Origin: UMGS172 sp045546555
Lineage (GTDB): Bacteria > Bacillota > Clostridia > Oscillospirales > Acutalibacteraceae
DNA length: 22,097 nt
Reading direction: 5' to 3'
Assembly: GCA_045546555.1 (NCBI GenBank)
Contig: JAZQCY010000083.1
Span: 1 to 22,097 of the forward strand
The notes under the pieces are model-generated. The model ran no database searches. It was not told where the DNA came from and was given only the letters and a program-made list of their open reading frames with translations. Below, in pieces: positions 1-7,979 of the stretch (positions are counted from its first letter, which is position 1; each line of letters begins with the position of its first letter). A program made the translations under genes and the position numbers.

Positions 1-872
1 CGTATCTTAACTATGACTGTGAGGGACTTCGGGAGTACCTTTACGCCAATATGGTCTATTACATAGGCGTTATCGGTGTTGACGGCTTCAGATGTGATGT
101 TGGCGACAGCGTTCCTCATGACTTTTGGACAGAGGGTCGCCGCAGAATACGTACCATAAAGCCCGATGCCATTTTGCTGAACGAGGGCTCAAAGGCCGAG
201 CTTTTGGGTGTCTGCTTTGATGCAATGTATTCCTTCGGCTGGCATGAGGCGATGTATAGCGTGGTCAGCGGCAAAAGTGATGTAATGTTGCTTCGTGAAA
301 AGTGGGACGCTTTAAATGCAAAAATGCCGGATGGCGGCGCTGTAATGCGTGATATCGACAATCACGACACCGTCACCGACTGGCCGAGCCGAACCGAGGT
401 TGCGGCAGGTCACGACGGAATGGAGGCGGCCTTGACCGTCACCTATCTTATCGACGGCGCACCGATGGTCTACTGCGGCAACGAGCTTGCTGACCAAAAG
501 CGCCTTAATATGTTTGCCAATCGCTTTTTTATGGGAGATTTTGAGGTCACCGACCGTGAGGACAAAACGTCATCACATTCGGCCCGCAGGCAAGAAGTTA
601 TTAAAAGGCTCAACGCCCTGCGCCGAGAGTCGGAGACCTTGGCAAGAGGCACCACCGAGTGGCTTGAAACCAAGCACTCGGACAAGGTCGTTTGCTTTAA
701 AAGAGCATTGAACGGCGAGGAAATCACCGTTATTGCCAATTTAAGCCGTGAGACCGTGACCGTCACTGCCCCTGATGCAGGTAGCACGGTGATTTTGGAA
801 AACAAATCCACCCTTAAGGGCGATAAATTCATATTAAACCCGTTTGGATATTCGGTTTTAAGCAATATATAA
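1..872 (+). CDS. GH13 alpha-amylase-family glycosidase, C-terminal part (5' end outside window)
   Basis: This is the last roughly 290 residues of a glycoside hydrolase family 13 enzyme; the frame is open to the left edge (codons in phase from position 3), so the ATG at 51 is internal. Visible family motifs are GVDGFRCDVGD (catalytic nucleophile Asp in FRCD), LLNEGS (acid/base Glu) and DIDNHDTVTD (the NHD motif with the transition-state-stabilising Asp). A C-terminal beta domain of about 80 residues follows, ending in NPFGYSVLSNI. GH13 enzymes cleave or transfer alpha-glucosidic bonds. The substrate cannot be told from this part. It is the first visible gene of a co-directional carbohydrate operon, separated from the next gene by a palindromic repeat. 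The N-terminus is not visible, so secretion cannot be judged. Confidence 0.88.
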   Translation, partial: YLNYDCEGLREYLYANMVYYIGVIGVDGFRCDVGDSVPHDFWTEGRRRIRTIKPDAILLNEGSKAELLGVCFDAMYSFGWHEAMYSVVSGKSDVMLLREKWDALNAKMPDGGAVMRDIDNHDTVTDWPSRTEVAAGHDGMEAALTVTYLIDGAPMVYCGNELADQKRLNMFANRFFMGDFEVTDREDKTSSHSARRQEVIKRLNALRRESETLARGTTEWLETKHSDKVVCFKRALNGEEITVIANLSRETVTVTAPDAGSTVILENKSTLKGDKFILNPFGYSVLSNI

Positions 873-881
873 CCACATTCC

Positions 882-929
882 GTGGGGGCGAACTGTGTTC
901 GCCCGCGGGCGTTCAAAGAACGCCCCTAC
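882..929. repeat. 48-bp palindromic dispersed repeat, copy 1
   Basis: A GC-rich 48-bp palindrome. The outer arms GTGGGGGCG and CGCCCCTAC pair imperfectly; each half folds into its own small hairpin (GCGAAC/GTTCGC and GCGTTC/GAACGC), and the centre reads CCCGCGGG. A copy of the same length and architecture is at 17422-17469, and half-size relatives lie at 16555-16581 and 19063-19134. It sits between two operon genes, just upstream of the AAGGAGA ribosome binding site of the next gene, and would be transcribed as a double hairpin. No T-run follows, so it is not a typical terminator. Confidence 0.8.
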
Positions 930-953
930 AAACACATTTAAGGAGAAACAAAA

Positions 954-1871
954 ATGAAGAACTTCAACGACAGAGAAAAAATCATTCAGTTGACACCCCT
1001 TTGGAAGGGCGAGAGATTTGAGGACGGACGTCCCAAGGTCCCCGATAAGTACCTTGACGCACTTTACGGAATGACCCTTGAGGAGGTCTGGAAGCCTATC
1101 TTTGTGCTTGGTTATGAGCATCAGTTTGTCGGCGGCGGTCTTGCGCCGTTGCAGACCTTGCACGATGATGGCAGAAAGCTTGTCGGTCGTGCCGTTACCT
1201 GCACCTATGCTCCCACCCGTCCCGACCTTCACGACGTTCAGTTCGGCCGTGGTGCTGATGACGGCTTAACAGGTAACTACAACCAGTGGGTCATCGACTC
1301 TTTGGTTGAGCGTGACGTCGTTGTTTGCGATATGTATGATAAAATTTATAAAGGTACCTTCCTTGGCGGAAACCTTACCACCGCTTTGCACAACCGCACC
1401 AAGACCGGCGGCGCCGTTGTTTGGGGCGGCATCCGTGACGTTGAGCAGATGAAAAAGGTGCCCGACGTTCAGGTCTACTACCGTGGAATCGACCCCACCC
1501 CCCTCCCCGCGTTCCTTATGAAGGATTGGAACGACATTACCAGCTTCGGCGGTGCGGTTTGCCTGCCCGGTGACGTTGTTTTCGGCGCAGGCGGCGGTGT
1601 TCTGTTCATCCCCAGCCACCTTGTTGCCGATGTTGTTGAGGGTGCGGCCAAGACCCATGTTAAGGACGATTTCGGCTTTGAAATGATATGTCAGGGTAAG
1701 TTCACCACCGCACAGATCGACCGTAACACCTGGTCGGTCGAGATGCTTGATATGCTTCTTGAGTGGATCAAGACCGACCCGAGAGGTGAGGAGTACCGTG
1801 ACCTCGATTGGTCGAAGGAGTATGACCTCGCCATCAACGGCGACCCCAACGACACCCAGACCGCACTTTAA
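954..1871 (+). CDS. RraA-like family protein (possible aldolase/decarboxylase-type enzyme)
   Basis: A 305-residue protein with an RraA/HMG-CHA-aldolase-like core at about residues 75-225. Seen motifs are GRAVTC (78-83), GGNLTTAL (138-145), GGIRD (158-162, the Arg-Asp pair that binds substrate and metal in characterised aldolases of this fold) and PGDVVFGAGGGVLFIP (205-220). The fold family includes divalent-metal 4-hydroxy-4-methyl-2-oxoglutarate/oxaloacetate-type lyases and the RNase E inhibitor RraA; older annotations call it a menaquinone methyltransferase, which is misleading. At 305 residues it is much longer than the roughly 160-230 of simple RraA proteins, with extra N- and C-terminal segments. 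The ATG follows AAGGAGA. Its operon with glycosidases, a lactonase-like propeller and an SDR suggests a role on sugar acids; this is inference. Confidence 0.8.
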   Translation: MKNFNDREKIIQLTPLWKGERFEDGRPKVPDKYLDALYGMTLEEVWKPIFVLGYEHQFVGGGLAPLQTLHDDGRKLVGRAVTCTYAPTRPDLHDVQFGRGADDGLTGNYNQWVIDSLVERDVVVCDMYDKIYKGTFLGGNLTTALHNRTKTGGAVVWGGIRDVEQMKKVPDVQVYYRGIDPTPLPAFLMKDWNDITSFGGAVCLPGDVVFGAGGGVLFIPSHLVADVVEGAAKTHVKDDFGFEMICQGKFTTAQIDRNTWSVEMLDMLLEWIKTDPRGEEYRDLDWSKEYDLAINGDPNDTQTAL

Positions 1872-1898
1872 GCTTTAACCTTTTTAGGGGGGATTCAA

Positions 1899-3227
1899 AT
1901 GACTGATAAAGAGATTCAGGCATTATCGCTCAGCCTTTTCAAACAGCACGGGGATATGATAAAGGCCCGTGCCGATGAAAACATCGAAAAATACCGTAAG
2001 GGTGTGTTCAAGCTGAAGGTGACCGACCAAAGCGGTAAGCCATTCTGCGATAAAAAGGTCAGAATCACTCAAAAGACTCACGATTTCAAGTACGGAGCCA
2101 ATATTTTTATGTTGGATCAGTACGATTCGGCCGAGGATAACAAGGCATTTCGCAACACTTTTTATCAGTATTTCAATCTTGCCACCGTTCCGTTTTATTG
2201 GGGCGATCTTGAGCCCGAGCAGGGCAAGCCAAGGTACGAGAAAAACAGTCCTAATGTGTATCGCCGTCCAAGTCCCGATCTTTGTGTCGAGTATTGCGAG
2301 GAAAAGGGCATAAGCCCCAAGCTGCATTGCCTGTTTTATGATAAGTTTTTGCCGTCTTGGGCACCTAAAAACGACGAAGCCGAAATGATGCGGCTTTATG
2401 AAAAGCGTTTTCAAGAGATTGCCGAAAGGTATTCGGGCAAAATGTATGAGTTTGAGGTCATAAACGAGGTTTTGTCGTATCATCAGGAGGTTTCGGTTTT
2501 GAGTGACCGAAAAGACATTCTTGATTGGACCTTTGGCCTTGCAAAAAAGTATCTCCCCAATGAAAAGTTGGTCATAAATGACGGCAACTTTGTGCCGCAT
2601 ATCGGTAAGCCGCACGTGGGTTACCACCATCCGTACTATATGATGATTCAATCGGCTCTGCAACGAGGTGTGCCGATTGGCAAGGTGGGAGTGCAAAACC
2701 ACATATATTGTGGTTGCAAAAGTCCCGCAAATGAGACTTTGCCGCAATATATGCATTATTTTGACCCTGAACGTATTATCAAGGGTCTTGATGTTTTGTC
2801 TGATTTAGGACTACCGCTTGAAATAACCGAAACGCTTATCCCCACCTTGGGTCAGGGACAATGGGCCGATGATCTGCAGGGTGAATTGTTCAAATATCTT
2901 TACACTATCTGGTTTTCAACACCCAAGATGGAAAGTATTGTTTATTGGAACATTATTGAGGGTAGTGCATATTCAATCCCCGGTTGGGACGAAAACCGTT
3001 GCGGCGGCTATATTTTCAAGCGTGATTTCACACCAAAGCCTGCCGCAAAGGTGGTTAAAGACCTTTTTTCAAAAGAGTGGCACACCGACCTTGAGTTGAC
3101 CACCGATTGTAACGGCGAGATAGATTTCAAAGGCTTTTACGGCGATTACGAGCTTCAGATGGACGGTAAAGCTTATAGCTTTGGCATCCACAAGGACAAG
3201 CCGAGTTCTCTTACAGTTGCCGTTTGA
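1899..3227 (+). CDS. GH10 endo-beta-1,4-xylanase-like protein, copy 1
   Basis: A 442-residue protein resembling glycoside hydrolase family 10, whose members cleave beta-1,4-xylan and xylo-oligosaccharides with retention. The acid/base Glu is E190 (EVINE) and the nucleophile is E311 (LEITE). Other family features are VGVQNH (264-268) and the late active-site Trp in VYWN (W350). An N-terminal beta module (about 35-70, ending THDFKYGANIFM) precedes the barrel, and a tail of about 50 residues after WHTDLELTTD closes the protein. There is no signal peptide, so it is probably cytoplasmic. The ATG is preceded by AGGGGGG. It is the most diverged of three paralogues in this operon. The catalytic Glu pair supports activity, but a substrate other than xylan is possible. 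Confidence 0.85.
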   Translation: MTDKEIQALSLSLFKQHGDMIKARADENIEKYRKGVFKLKVTDQSGKPFCDKKVRITQKTHDFKYGANIFMLDQYDSAEDNKAFRNTFYQYFNLATVPFYWGDLEPEQGKPRYEKNSPNVYRRPSPDLCVEYCEEKGISPKLHCLFYDKFLPSWAPKNDEAEMMRLYEKRFQEIAERYSGKMYEFEVINEVLSYHQEVSVLSDRKDILDWTFGLAKKYLPNEKLVINDGNFVPHIGKPHVGYHHPYYMMIQSALQRGVPIGKVGVQNHIYCGCKSPANETLPQYMHYFDPERIIKGLDVLSDLGLPLEITETLIPTLGQGQWADDLQGELFKYLYTIWFSTPKMESIVYWNIIEGSAYSIPGWDENRCGGYIFKRDFTPKPAAKVVKDLFSKEWHTDLELTTDCNGEIDFKGFYGDYELQMDGKAYSFGIHKDKPSSLTVAV

Positions 3228-3244
3228 TGATTCGAGGTGCAATG

Positions 3245-4267
3245 ATGCTTAAAAATACCGAGCAAATTGTTGAAAAACTGTTCAATAGTGGGCTTCTTTC
3301 CAACGTTGCCATAAGGGTTGGAGCAGGGGATAAGGTGTTAGGCGAGGTATACCGTTCAAACGACAGCGAGATAACCCAACACACACTTTTTGATATGGCC
3401 TCGGTCACCAAGATCTTATCGGTTACTGCGCTTTCGCTGATTGCACTTGACAGCGGTAAGATCGGTCTGCACGACAAGGTCAGCCAATATTTCGATGTCC
3501 CCGACCACAACCGTGACCTTGAAATCTTCCACCTTCTGACCCACACAACGGGTGTCGGTCACCGTGATCTTACTGCGCCCGAAAACAATTATGACAACAT
3601 TGCCCAAAGGGTGTTGGAGCTTTGCGGAAATCCGATCGGTGCCGACGTTTTGTACTCCTGCCCTGCGTTTATACTGATGGGTAAGCTTTTGGAAAAGGTC
3701 TACGGCAAGCGGCTTGACGTTTTGTTTAAAGAGATGATTGCCGAGCCTTTAGGCATGACCCGAAGCGGCTTTTTGCCCGATTTGGACTATCCCGAAGGCA
3801 TCGTCAACAGCGATGTTGACCCACGGCTTTTGGCCACCGTCAACGACTACAACTGCAAGTATCTTGGCGGTGTGGCAGGCAATGCAGGCGTCTTTTCCTG
3901 CATTTCGGATGTCACTCGGTTTGTTAAAATGTTGCTTTCAAACGGTCAGCCGTTGTTTTCAAAAAACACGCTTGACCTTGCCTCCAAAAACTACACTAAC
4001 GGTATGTCGGAGTCACGAGGGCTTGGCTTTTTGTATGTTGATGAACGGTACAGCCAAACGGGCGAGCTTTTCCCCCAAGGCTCAATCGGTCATTGCGGAC
4101 ATACGGGGCAATCGGTGTTTTTGAACCGTGAATCGGGTCTTTACGTCATAATTTTGAGCGATGCCACCGTTTCAACCGTCAGAACCTTTGGCGGTGAGCG
4201 GTACGGCAAGGTTATGGAAATGCGCAGGCTCATCCACAACGCCATAAAACAAGATTTAGGACTGTGA
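3245..4267 (+). CDS. Serine hydrolase, beta-lactamase/class C fold (family VIII esterase-like)
   Basis: A 340-residue PF00144-type serine hydrolase. The nucleophile motif SxxK is SVTK (residues 53-56 from this start), followed by LLTHTTG (98-104), the second motif as YSC (137-139, where YSN or YAN is commoner), and a GHTG near the C-terminus in place of KTG. The family includes penicillin-binding peptidases, beta-lactamases and family VIII carboxylesterases. No signal peptide is visible, which argues for a cytoplasmic esterase rather than a cell-wall enzyme. Placed among GH10 genes, it might remove ester substituents from oligosaccharides; this is inference. In-frame ATGs exist at 3224 (overlapping the upstream stop), 3242 and 3245; GAGGTG at 3234-3239 best fits the last. 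Only 3 nt separate it from the next gene. Confidence 0.83.
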   Translation: MLKNTEQIVEKLFNSGLLSNVAIRVGAGDKVLGEVYRSNDSEITQHTLFDMASVTKILSVTALSLIALDSGKIGLHDKVSQYFDVPDHNRDLEIFHLLTHTTGVGHRDLTAPENNYDNIAQRVLELCGNPIGADVLYSCPAFILMGKLLEKVYGKRLDVLFKEMIAEPLGMTRSGFLPDLDYPEGIVNSDVDPRLLATVNDYNCKYLGGVAGNAGVFSCISDVTRFVKMLLSNGQPLFSKNTLDLASKNYTNGMSESRGLGFLYVDERYSQTGELFPQGSIGHCGHTGQSVFLNRESGLYVIILSDATVSTVRTFGGERYGKVMEMRRLIHNAIKQDLGL

Positions 4268-4270
4268 AAA

Positions 4271-5227
4271 ATGAAACATTTATATTTTTGCTCGTGTGAT
4301 GAAAAGGGCGGCATTTACCACTATACTTTGAGTAACGGCAAATTCACTTTTTGTGAAAAGACTGACCTCGACCGCCCAACCTATATGATAATTGACGGCA
4401 ACAAAGCGTATATCACGCTTCGTGAGACCGATGCTAATACCCATTTCGGTGCTGTTGTAACCGCCGATATCGATGAAAACGGAGCGCTTGTGAATTTGAG
4501 CGAGCCTGTCTCGTCACTCGGCATCGTGCCGTGCCATTTATGTGTCAAAAATGGCAAGATATATACCGCAAACTACCTTTCGGGCAACATTACAAGGTTA
4601 CCCGACACGGTGGTCACCCACGAGGGTCATGGGGTTAACCCCACCCGTCAGGAGGCACCGCACACCCACTTCGTTTGCGTTACGCCCGACGGATATATCC
4701 TTTGCTGTGACTTGGGGCTTGACACCATTTTTACCTATGACGCTGACCTTAACGAGATTTCACGGGCAAGGGTACCCGACGGCATGGGATGCCGTCATCT
4801 TGAGTTTTCCGATGACGGCAAAGTGGTTTGGTGCGTGAATGAAATGGGCAACACCGTCAGCATTTTTGATTACTGTGACGGTGTGCTGACTTTGCGCAGG
4901 ACGGTTGACGCTCTGCCCGATTTTGACGGTCAGAATACTGCCGCCGCCATAAGAAAGATGGGCGGATTTTTGTACATTTCGCACCGTGGCGCCGATTCTG
5001 TGGCAAGATTTGAAATTTTGCCCGACGGCGACTTGAAACTGCTCGAAAACACCCCTGTCGGCGGCATTTCTCCGAGAGATATTTGGGTGGTTGACGGTCT
5101 TTTGTTGTGCGCCAACGAGATCACCGACAGCGTGACCGTATTAAGACTGACCGACGGTAAGCCCACAAAATACGATACCGCACTTTCAATGAAGCATCCG
5201 TTGTGCATTTGCGCAATCGAGATTTAA
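4271..5227 (+). CDS. Lactonase-family seven-bladed beta-propeller protein (6-phosphogluconolactonase-like)
   Basis: A 318-residue protein of the Pgl/lactonase propeller family (PF10282 type). The repeated blade signatures are visible: APHTHFVCVTPDGYILCCDL, GMGCRHLEFSDDGK, CVNEMGNTVSIFDY, LYISHRGADSVARFE and GISPRDIWVVDGLLLCANE. Members hydrolyse sugar lactones such as 6-phosphogluconolactone, or are muconate-cycloisomerase-like. No signal peptide is seen. A weak Shine-Dalgarno (AGGA) lies about 9 nt before the ATG, so translation is probably coupled to the serine hydrolase gene that ends 3 nt upstream. With an SDR dehydrogenase and an RraA-like protein in the same operon, a lactone-opening role in sugar oxidation is plausible, but the substrate is unknown. 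Confidence 0.82.
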   Translation: MKHLYFCSCDEKGGIYHYTLSNGKFTFCEKTDLDRPTYMIIDGNKAYITLRETDANTHFGAVVTADIDENGALVNLSEPVSSLGIVPCHLCVKNGKIYTANYLSGNITRLPDTVVTHEGHGVNPTRQEAPHTHFVCVTPDGYILCCDLGLDTIFTYDADLNEISRARVPDGMGCRHLEFSDDGKVVWCVNEMGNTVSIFDYCDGVLTLRRTVDALPDFDGQNTAAAIRKMGGFLYISHRGADSVARFEILPDGDLKLLENTPVGGISPRDIWVVDGLLLCANEITDSVTVLRLTDGKPTKYDTALSMKHPLCICAIEI

Positions 5228-5238
5228 GGAGGTTTATT

Positions 5239-6591
5239 ATGCTTGACAGAAAAGCTGCCAGAGAGCTCTGGATGAAGGACACAATAGAGCACTGTGACCT
5301 GCTTGAGGGCAGGGCAAAGGACTCGATTGAAAAGCACCGCAAGGGCTGGTGCAAACTGCGCTTTGTTGACGAGGAGGGCAAGCCCGTGGTCGGCAAAAAG
5401 GTCAAAATCAATCAGGAGACCCACGATTTCAAATACGGCGCCAACATTTTTATGCTTGACGAGTTTGAAAGTGAGGCCGACAACAAGGCCTACCGTGAGC
5501 TTTTCAAAAAGTATTTCAACCTTGCTACCGTGCCGTTTTTCTGGGGCGATTTGGAGCCGGAACAGGGCAAACCCCGTTTTGACAAAAATTCACCTAAGAT
5601 CTACCGCCGTCCCGCACCTGAGTTGTGCCTTGAATACTGCGAGGAAAACGGCATAGATGCCAAGCTCCATTGCCTGGTTTACGATAAATTCACTCCCGAT
5701 TGGTTGCCGAAAAAAGATATGGCCGCAATGGAAAAGGCATACGAGGAGCGTTTTAGACAGATTTCCGAACGATATGCAGGACGTCTTTACGAGGTTGAGG
5801 TCATAAACGAATTGTTGCAGGTGTGGCGTTGGACGACACAGTCTGTCATTTGCGAAAAGAAGGATGTTGTCGAGTGGTCGTTCGATCTTGCACGCCGCTA
5901 TTTTCCCAACGAAACCTTACTCTTCAACGAGGGTAATTACATTGCCGCATTAGGTGCCGAGGACTACCGCCATCCTTATTATCTGTTGCTTGAAAACGCC
6001 ATTTTAAAGGGTGCCGAGGTCGACAAGATCGGCATTCAGCATCACGATTTCAGAGGTTCACGTGCCAAAACCGAGGAAGAATATACCGAAATGGTTATGA
6101 GAGGCAGTTTGCTTTTCAACCCCGAAACGCTGTTCAAGGGCTTAGACGTTCTGGCAACCCTGAACCGTCCTCTTGAGATCACCGAGATCACCATCCCGAC
6201 CTTCGGCTTTACCGAGGAGGACGAGGAACTTCAGGCCGATCTGCTTGAAATGTTCTATACCGTTTGCTTCGGTCATCCTGCCGTGGAAACCATCATTTAT
6301 TGGAACGTGCCCGACGGCTACGCCTTTGTTGAGCCCGATGCAAGCCGCAACGAGAACAACTGCAAGGGCGGTTTGTGGCGCCACGATCTGACACCCAAGA
6401 AGTCGGCCGAGCGCTTGTGGGAGCTTTTCAATAAGCGTTGGCACACCGACCTTGAGCTTACCACCGATGAAAACGGATACGTCGAGTTCAGAGGATTTTA
6501 CGGTGAATATACTGCCGAAATCGACGGCTCTGTTGCCGAGTTTGGTATTCACAAGGCAGAGGATAATTGTACCGAGATTGAACTCGGTTAA
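5239..6591 (+). CDS. GH10 endo-beta-1,4-xylanase-like protein, copy 2
   Basis: A 450-residue paralogue of the GH10 proteins on either side. Acid/base is E191 (EVINE) and nucleophile E316 (LEITE); also IGIQHH (264-269) and IYWN with W355. It has the same N-terminal beta module (EKHRKGWCKLRFVDEEGKP) and the same C-terminal tail beginning WHTDLELTTD. The region between the two catalytic Glu residues (about 192-245) differs most from the neighbouring copy, so substrate subsites probably differ. An in-frame ATG at 5203 lies inside the upstream gene; the ATG at 5239, 6 nt after AAGGAGG (5226-5232), is clearly the start. No signal peptide. Copy 3 follows after a gap of about 30 nt and aligns without gaps over most of its length, indicating tandem duplication. 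Confidence 0.86.
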   Translation: MLDRKAARELWMKDTIEHCDLLEGRAKDSIEKHRKGWCKLRFVDEEGKPVVGKKVKINQETHDFKYGANIFMLDEFESEADNKAYRELFKKYFNLATVPFFWGDLEPEQGKPRFDKNSPKIYRRPAPELCLEYCEENGIDAKLHCLVYDKFTPDWLPKKDMAAMEKAYEERFRQISERYAGRLYEVEVINELLQVWRWTTQSVICEKKDVVEWSFDLARRYFPNETLLFNEGNYIAALGAEDYRHPYYLLLENAILKGAEVDKIGIQHHDFRGSRAKTEEEYTEMVMRGSLLFNPETLFKGLDVLATLNRPLEITEITIPTFGFTEEDEELQADLLEMFYTVCFGHPAVETIIYWNVPDGYAFVEPDASRNENNCKGGLWRHDLTPKKSAERLWELFNKRWHTDLELTTDENGYVEFRGFYGEYTAEIDGSVAEFGIHKAEDNCTEIELG

Positions 6592-6621
6592 AATAGTTCT
6601 TCGCACAAGGAGGAAACGTTT

Positions 6622-7971
6622 ATGTTAAACCACGAGGAAAAACGCGGGATTTGGATGAAGGCCGTCACAGAGCACAAGGATTTGCTCGAAGTTAGAGCAG
6701 CCGAGGCCATCGAAAAGCACCGCAAGGGCTGGTGCAAATTGCGTTTTGTCGACGAGGAGGGCAAGCCCATTGTCGGCAAAAAGGTCAAAATCAATCAGGA
6801 GACCCACGATTTCAAATACGGTGCTAACATTTTTATGCTTGACGAGTTTGAAAGTGAGGCCGACAACAAGGCCTACCGTGAGCTTTTCAAAAAGCATTTC
6901 AACCTTGCTACCGTACCTTTCTATTGGAGCGACCTTGAGCCCGAGGAGGGTAAACCCCGATTCGCTAAGGACAGCAAAAAGATATACCGCCGTCCTGCGC
7001 CCGAACTTTGCGTTGAATATTGTGAGGAAAGCGGTATAGATGCCAAGCTTCATTGCCTGGTTTACGATAAATTCACACCCAAGTGGTTGCAAAAAGGCGA
7101 TATGGCCGCAATGGAGAAGGCTTATGAAGAACGTTTCAGACAGATTGCCGAGCGTTACGCAGGTCGACTTTACGAAATCGAGGTCATAAACGAGATTCTT
7201 TGTGAGGCAGGCTGGACCACACAGACTGCTATCAGTGAGAAAAATGATATTTTAGAGTGGTCGTTTGACCTTGCCGCCAAGTATTTCCCCAACGACTGCC
7301 TTGTTTTTAACGAGGCTAATCAGCTTATTCCTGCCGCCAAGCAGGACTATCGCAATGCCTGCTATATGATGCTCGATGCCGCTTTGATGAAGGGCGCTCA
7401 GATCGACAAGATCGGCATTCAGCACCACGATTTTGTCGGTGCAAGAGCACAAAACGAGGCTGAATACGAAGCCGCCGTAAAATCGGGCGGTGAGATGTTC
7501 GACCCCGCAAAGCTTTTCAAAGGCCTCGATATTTTTGCCGATTTCGGTTTGCCGTTAGAGATAACCGAGATAACCGTTCCGACCTTTGGCGAAACCGAGG
7601 AGGACGAGGAGCTTCAGGCCGACCTTTTGGAAGTGCTTTACACCGTCTGCTTCGGTCATCCAATGGTCGAAACCATGGTTTATTGGAACGTGCCCGACGG
7701 TTACGCCTACTCACCCGATCCCAAGGCTTGGAACGAAAACGCCTGCAAGGGCGGCCTTTTCCACCACGATCTGACACCCAAGAAGTCGGCCGAGAGACTG
7801 TGGGAGCTTTTCAACAAGCGCTGGCACACCGATTTGGAACTTACTACCGATGAAAACGGCTACGTTGAGTTCAGAGGCTTCTACGGTGAATACACTGCCG
7901 AGATCGACGGTGCCGCCGCCGAGTTTGGTTTACATAAACACGAAGACAACTGCACAGAAGTTGAGATTTGA
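6622..7971 (+). CDS. GH10 endo-beta-1,4-xylanase-like protein, copy 3
   Basis: A 449-residue protein, closest to copy 2. Acid/base is E191 (EVINE) and nucleophile E316 (LEITE), with IGIQHH at 264-269 and a late VYWN. Its first 135 residues are almost identical to copy 2, and the DNA there is nearly identical too (see findings), while residues around 193-245 diverge. Start: ATG after CAAGGAGG with about 7 nt spacing. No signal peptide, so an intracellular role on imported oligosaccharides is likely. Other GH10 proteins without secretion signals are known as intracellular xylanases; whether this clade acts on xylan is not shown by sequence alone. The SDR gene begins 8 nt after its stop. Confidence 0.86.
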   Translation: MLNHEEKRGIWMKAVTEHKDLLEVRAAEAIEKHRKGWCKLRFVDEEGKPIVGKKVKINQETHDFKYGANIFMLDEFESEADNKAYRELFKKHFNLATVPFYWSDLEPEEGKPRFAKDSKKIYRRPAPELCVEYCEESGIDAKLHCLVYDKFTPKWLQKGDMAAMEKAYEERFRQIAERYAGRLYEIEVINEILCEAGWTTQTAISEKNDILEWSFDLAAKYFPNDCLVFNEANQLIPAAKQDYRNACYMMLDAALMKGAQIDKIGIQHHDFVGARAQNEAEYEAAVKSGGEMFDPAKLFKGLDIFADFGLPLEITEITVPTFGETEEDEELQADLLEVLYTVCFGHPMVETMVYWNVPDGYAYSPDPKAWNENACKGGLFHHDLTPKKSAERLWELFNKRWHTDLELTTDENGYVEFRGFYGEYTAEIDGAAAEFGLHKHEDNCTEVEI

Positions 7972-7979
7972 GGTGCATT

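Noticed and set aside
1923..2756. A 277-residue open frame antisense to GH10 copy 1
   Set aside because: It is wholly inside a gene with clear catalytic motifs, resembles no known family, and reflects codon bias on the opposite strand.
3224..3244. ATG codons at 3224 and 3242 as starts of the serine hydrolase
   Set aside because: 3224 has no ribosome binding site in range and 3242 is only 2 nt after GAGGTG; 3245 fits better, though 3242 cannot be excluded.
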